Positions 5,944-7,411 of a stretch of DNA of 7,411 nucleotides are shown piece by piece. The translations under genes were made by a program, and so were the position numbers. Where the stretch lies: NCBI GenBank assembly GCA_945827765.1, contig CALZPS010000073.1:1-7411 (forward strand), in the 5' to 3' direction. The notes beneath the pieces are model-generated. The model was not told the origin of the DNA. It ran no database searches and was given only the letters and a program-made list of their open reading frames with translations. Each line of letters begins with the position of its first letter. The stretch's first letter is position 1. This DNA is from an uncultured Lachnospiraceae bacterium (GTDB lineage Bacteria > Bacillota > Clostridia > Lachnospirales > Lachnospiraceae).

Positions 5944-7116
5944 ATGGGAAATATCATGGATTATCTGGAGTGGAGAGGAGACCTGACGTTGGAGAGGGAA
6001 CCTTTCTGTGAAGTTGACAATTTGCTGATGTCTTATTTGGCATATGTCAGAATGGAAGGGATTGCCCCGCAGCCGGGAGAGATGCCCAAATCGCTGAAAG
6101 AGATTTCGCAGGAATTTTTTCAGATTCATTCGGAGGAATATTTGAAAAAAGAGAAATCCCTTACCAGACTGGCATGGAAGGTGATGCCGAAAATGGTGGA
6201 AAGTGAACGCTTTGCGGATATTCGCATCCGAAATTTCGTCAATTATATCAGTCAGGAAAATGAAGTACAGTTTTGCGCCATGGAGATTTTGCTGGATGAC
6301 GGCACATCATTTGTGGCATACCGGGGTACCGACGACAGTATTGTCGGCTGGAAGGAGGATTTTGCCATGGTCACCGGAGAAGTCCCGGCGCAGGCCACTG
6401 CGGTGGAATATCTCAATTATGTGGGACAAAACTGCGACTGTGAACTGCGTGTGGGAGGACATTCCAAGGGAGGAAATCTGGCTGTCTACGCGGCTGCACA
6501 GTGTGAGCCGGAGATACAGAAACGCATCATGACCATTTATAATAATGATGGACCCGGTTTTCGGCAGGAATTTCTTGACAGCCCCGGGTTTTCTATGATT
6601 CGGTCAAGAATCGTGCGCATTATTCCGGAATCCTCTATCGTTGGGCTTCTGCTTCTGCATGATACGGAACCGGAGATTATAAAGAGTACGCAGAACGGTG
6701 CCATGCAGCATGACGGCATCACCTGGGATGTGTGCGGCAATCATTTTGTGCGGGCAGAGGAAATCAATGCAGGCAGTATATTGTTTGACAAGACACTGAA
6801 AAAGTGGATGGATGAGATTGAAGAGTCGAAACGAGGGGCATTTATCGAGGATCTTTTTTCTGTGCTGGAGGCTCCCGGGGTAGAGACATTTACTGAACTG
6901 CAGAACGGAGGCTTAAGGACTCTGAAGGAAATACTGTCCAAAATAGAAGATCTGCAGCCGGAGAGTAAAAAAATCATACAGCAGTTGGTAAAATGCATTT
7001 TAAGCAGCTCCACGGAGCTTTTGACCGCTCCGCTGATTGCCAGAAGAGATGAGTGGGTACAAGGCTGGGAACGTGAAACAGAGACAGAACATTTTGGCCA
7101 GGCAGAATGGAAATGA
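5944..7116 (+). CDS. DUF2974 (Mbeg1-like) alpha/beta-hydrolase
   Basis: A 390-residue protein resembling lipase-class-3-type alpha/beta hydrolases. Visible are FVAYRGTDDS (123-132), the nucleophile elbow GGHSKGGNLA (171-180) with Ser174, the strand-end motif YNNDGPGF (199-206), and QHDGITWDV (255-263). By analogy with lipases, Ser174, Asp202 and His256 could be the catalytic triad; the Asp and His assignments are inferred. The C-terminal 120 residues are mainly helical and charged, with no signal peptide or clear membrane helix, so it is probably cytoplasmic. The ATG at 5944 follows AAGGAGG (5929-5935) by 8 bases; that site starts at the base after the upstream stop codon, marking tight coupling with the radical SAM gene. 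The substrate is unknown; esterase, lipase or thioesterase activity are all possible. No clear terminator follows, so some readthrough into the next gene is possible. Confidence 0.85.
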   Translation: MGNIMDYLEWRGDLTLEREPFCEVDNLLMSYLAYVRMEGIAPQPGEMPKSLKEISQEFFQIHSEEYLKKEKSLTRLAWKVMPKMVESERFADIRIRNFVNYISQENEVQFCAMEILLDDGTSFVAYRGTDDSIVGWKEDFAMVTGEVPAQATAVEYLNYVGQNCDCELRVGGHSKGGNLAVYAAAQCEPEIQKRIMTIYNNDGPGFRQEFLDSPGFSMIRSRIVRIIPESSIVGLLLLHDTEPEIIKSTQNGAMQHDGITWDVCGNHFVRAEEINAGSILFDKTLKKWMDEIEESKRGAFIEDLFSVLEAPGVETFTELQNGGLRTLKEILSKIEDLQPESKKIIQQLVKCILSSSTELLTAPLIARRDEWVQGWERETETEHFGQAEWK

Positions 7117-7157
7117 GCAAGATTCACAAATGCAGAGGACGACAAAGGAAAAAAGTC

Positions 7158-7199
7158 TATAATTTTATAGTGGATATCTACAATATTATTTGTTAAAAT
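7158..7199 (+). promoter_or_regulatory. Possible promoter region of the RpiB-type gene
   Basis: Two -10-like hexamers, TATAAT (7158-7163) and TAAAAT (7194-7199), lie in the 108-base gap before the gene. Neither has a good -35 at 16-18 bases (GAGGAC and TGGATA respectively), so the start point cannot be fixed and an activator might be needed. Confidence 0.3.
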
Positions 7200-7203
7200 A
7201 ATA
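7184..7203. repeat. AT-rich perfect palindrome before the RpiB-type gene
   Basis: TATTATTT (7184-7191) and AAATAATA (7196-7203) are exact inverted copies around GTTA. It overlaps the second -10-like element and ends 8 bases before the ribosome binding site. An operator role is possible; the lack of G/C pairs and of a following T-run argues against a terminator. Confidence 0.45.
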
Positions 7204-7224
7204 CCAGGATTGGAGGAGAATAAA

Positions 7225-7411
7225 ATGAGAATCGGAATCGGGAATGACCATACAGCATTATCGTTAAAATCAGAAATCATTGCATTTTTGCAAGAGAAGG
7301 GGCATGAAATAATTGATTATGGAACAACTACAAGTGAAAGCTGTGATTATCCGCTCTACGGTGAGGCTGTAGCGCGTGCGGTGGCAGCAGGCGAGATAGA
7401 CAGGGGCATCC
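7225..7411 (+). CDS. rpiB: RpiB/LacA/LacB-family sugar-phosphate isomerase (5' part)
   Basis: Sixty-two codons are visible before the edge; the full family length is about 145-150 residues. The N-terminus MRIGIGNDHTALSLK carries the GxDH motif (D8, H9) of ribose-5-phosphate isomerase B, and the DYGTTTSESCDYP stretch (31-43) matches its second conserved block, as does the spacing to AVARAVAAGEID (48-59). RpiB interconverts ribose 5-phosphate and ribulose 5-phosphate in the pentose phosphate pathway; close relatives act on allose, galactose or other hexose phosphates, and the part that would tell them apart is outside the window. The ATG follows GGAGG (7212-7216) by 8 bases. It is in the same direction as the DUF2974 gene but 108 bases away with promoter-like sequence between, so it is likely a separate transcript. 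Confidence 0.85.
   Translation, partial: MRIGIGNDHTALSLKSEIIAFLQEKGHEIIDYGTTTSESCDYPLYGEAVARAVAAGEIDRGI

Noticed and set aside
7117..7224. Rho-independent terminator after the DUF2974 gene
   Set aside because: The only inverted repeat is pure A/T apart from its loop and is not followed by a T-run.
1..7411. CRISPR array, insertion sequence, prophage or defence system
   Set aside because: No spaced direct repeats, transposase, integrase or nuclease motifs, or terminal inverted repeats with target duplications were seen on either strand.

Overview
The window looks like chromosomal DNA of a low-to-moderate GC Bacillota, most likely a Clostridia/Lachnospiraceae member. The reasons are strong AAGGAGG-type ribosome binding sites, sigma-A-like promoters, a long SRP RNA of the Bacillus/Clostridium type (with Alu domain), and genes of families common in Clostridia (DUF4080 radical SAM, DUF2974 hydrolase, RpiB/LacAB isomerase). 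I see no insertion sequence, phage gene, CRISPR array, tRNA or rRNA. The species assignment is inference.

Left part (1-2404): after a short edge region with at most the start of a minus-strand gene, a promoter overlapped by a 10-bp-arm inverted repeat drives one large gene. It encodes an unusual three-part protein: an NAD(P)-dependent Gfo/Idh/MocA sugar oxidoreductase followed by two tandem VOC (glyoxalase-fold) domains. A perfect 12-bp stem-loop terminator closes it. Because the stem is A-flanked on one side and T-flanked on the other, it can also serve the convergent M20 gene.

Middle (2424-4123): on the minus strand lie an M20-family metal-dependent amidohydrolase and, upstream of it, the SRP RNA gene with its own promoter and terminator. 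The SRP promoter stands back to back with a plus-strand promoter.

Right part (4096-7411): the plus-strand promoter reads a two-gene unit, a B12-binding-type radical SAM protein with a DUF4080 C-terminus and, 15 bases later, a DUF2974 alpha/beta-hydrolase with a GHSKGG nucleophile elbow. After a gap holding an AT-rich palindrome, the start of a ribose-5-phosphate isomerase B-type gene runs off the edge.

The only clear cooperation is the shared radical SAM/DUF2974 transcription unit and the housekeeping SRP RNA. The oxidoreductase-VOC fusion and the amidohydrolase are convergent and need not be linked in function. The least ordinary object is the Gfo/Idh-VOC-VOC fusion, whose two VOC domains differ in their predicted metal ligands.
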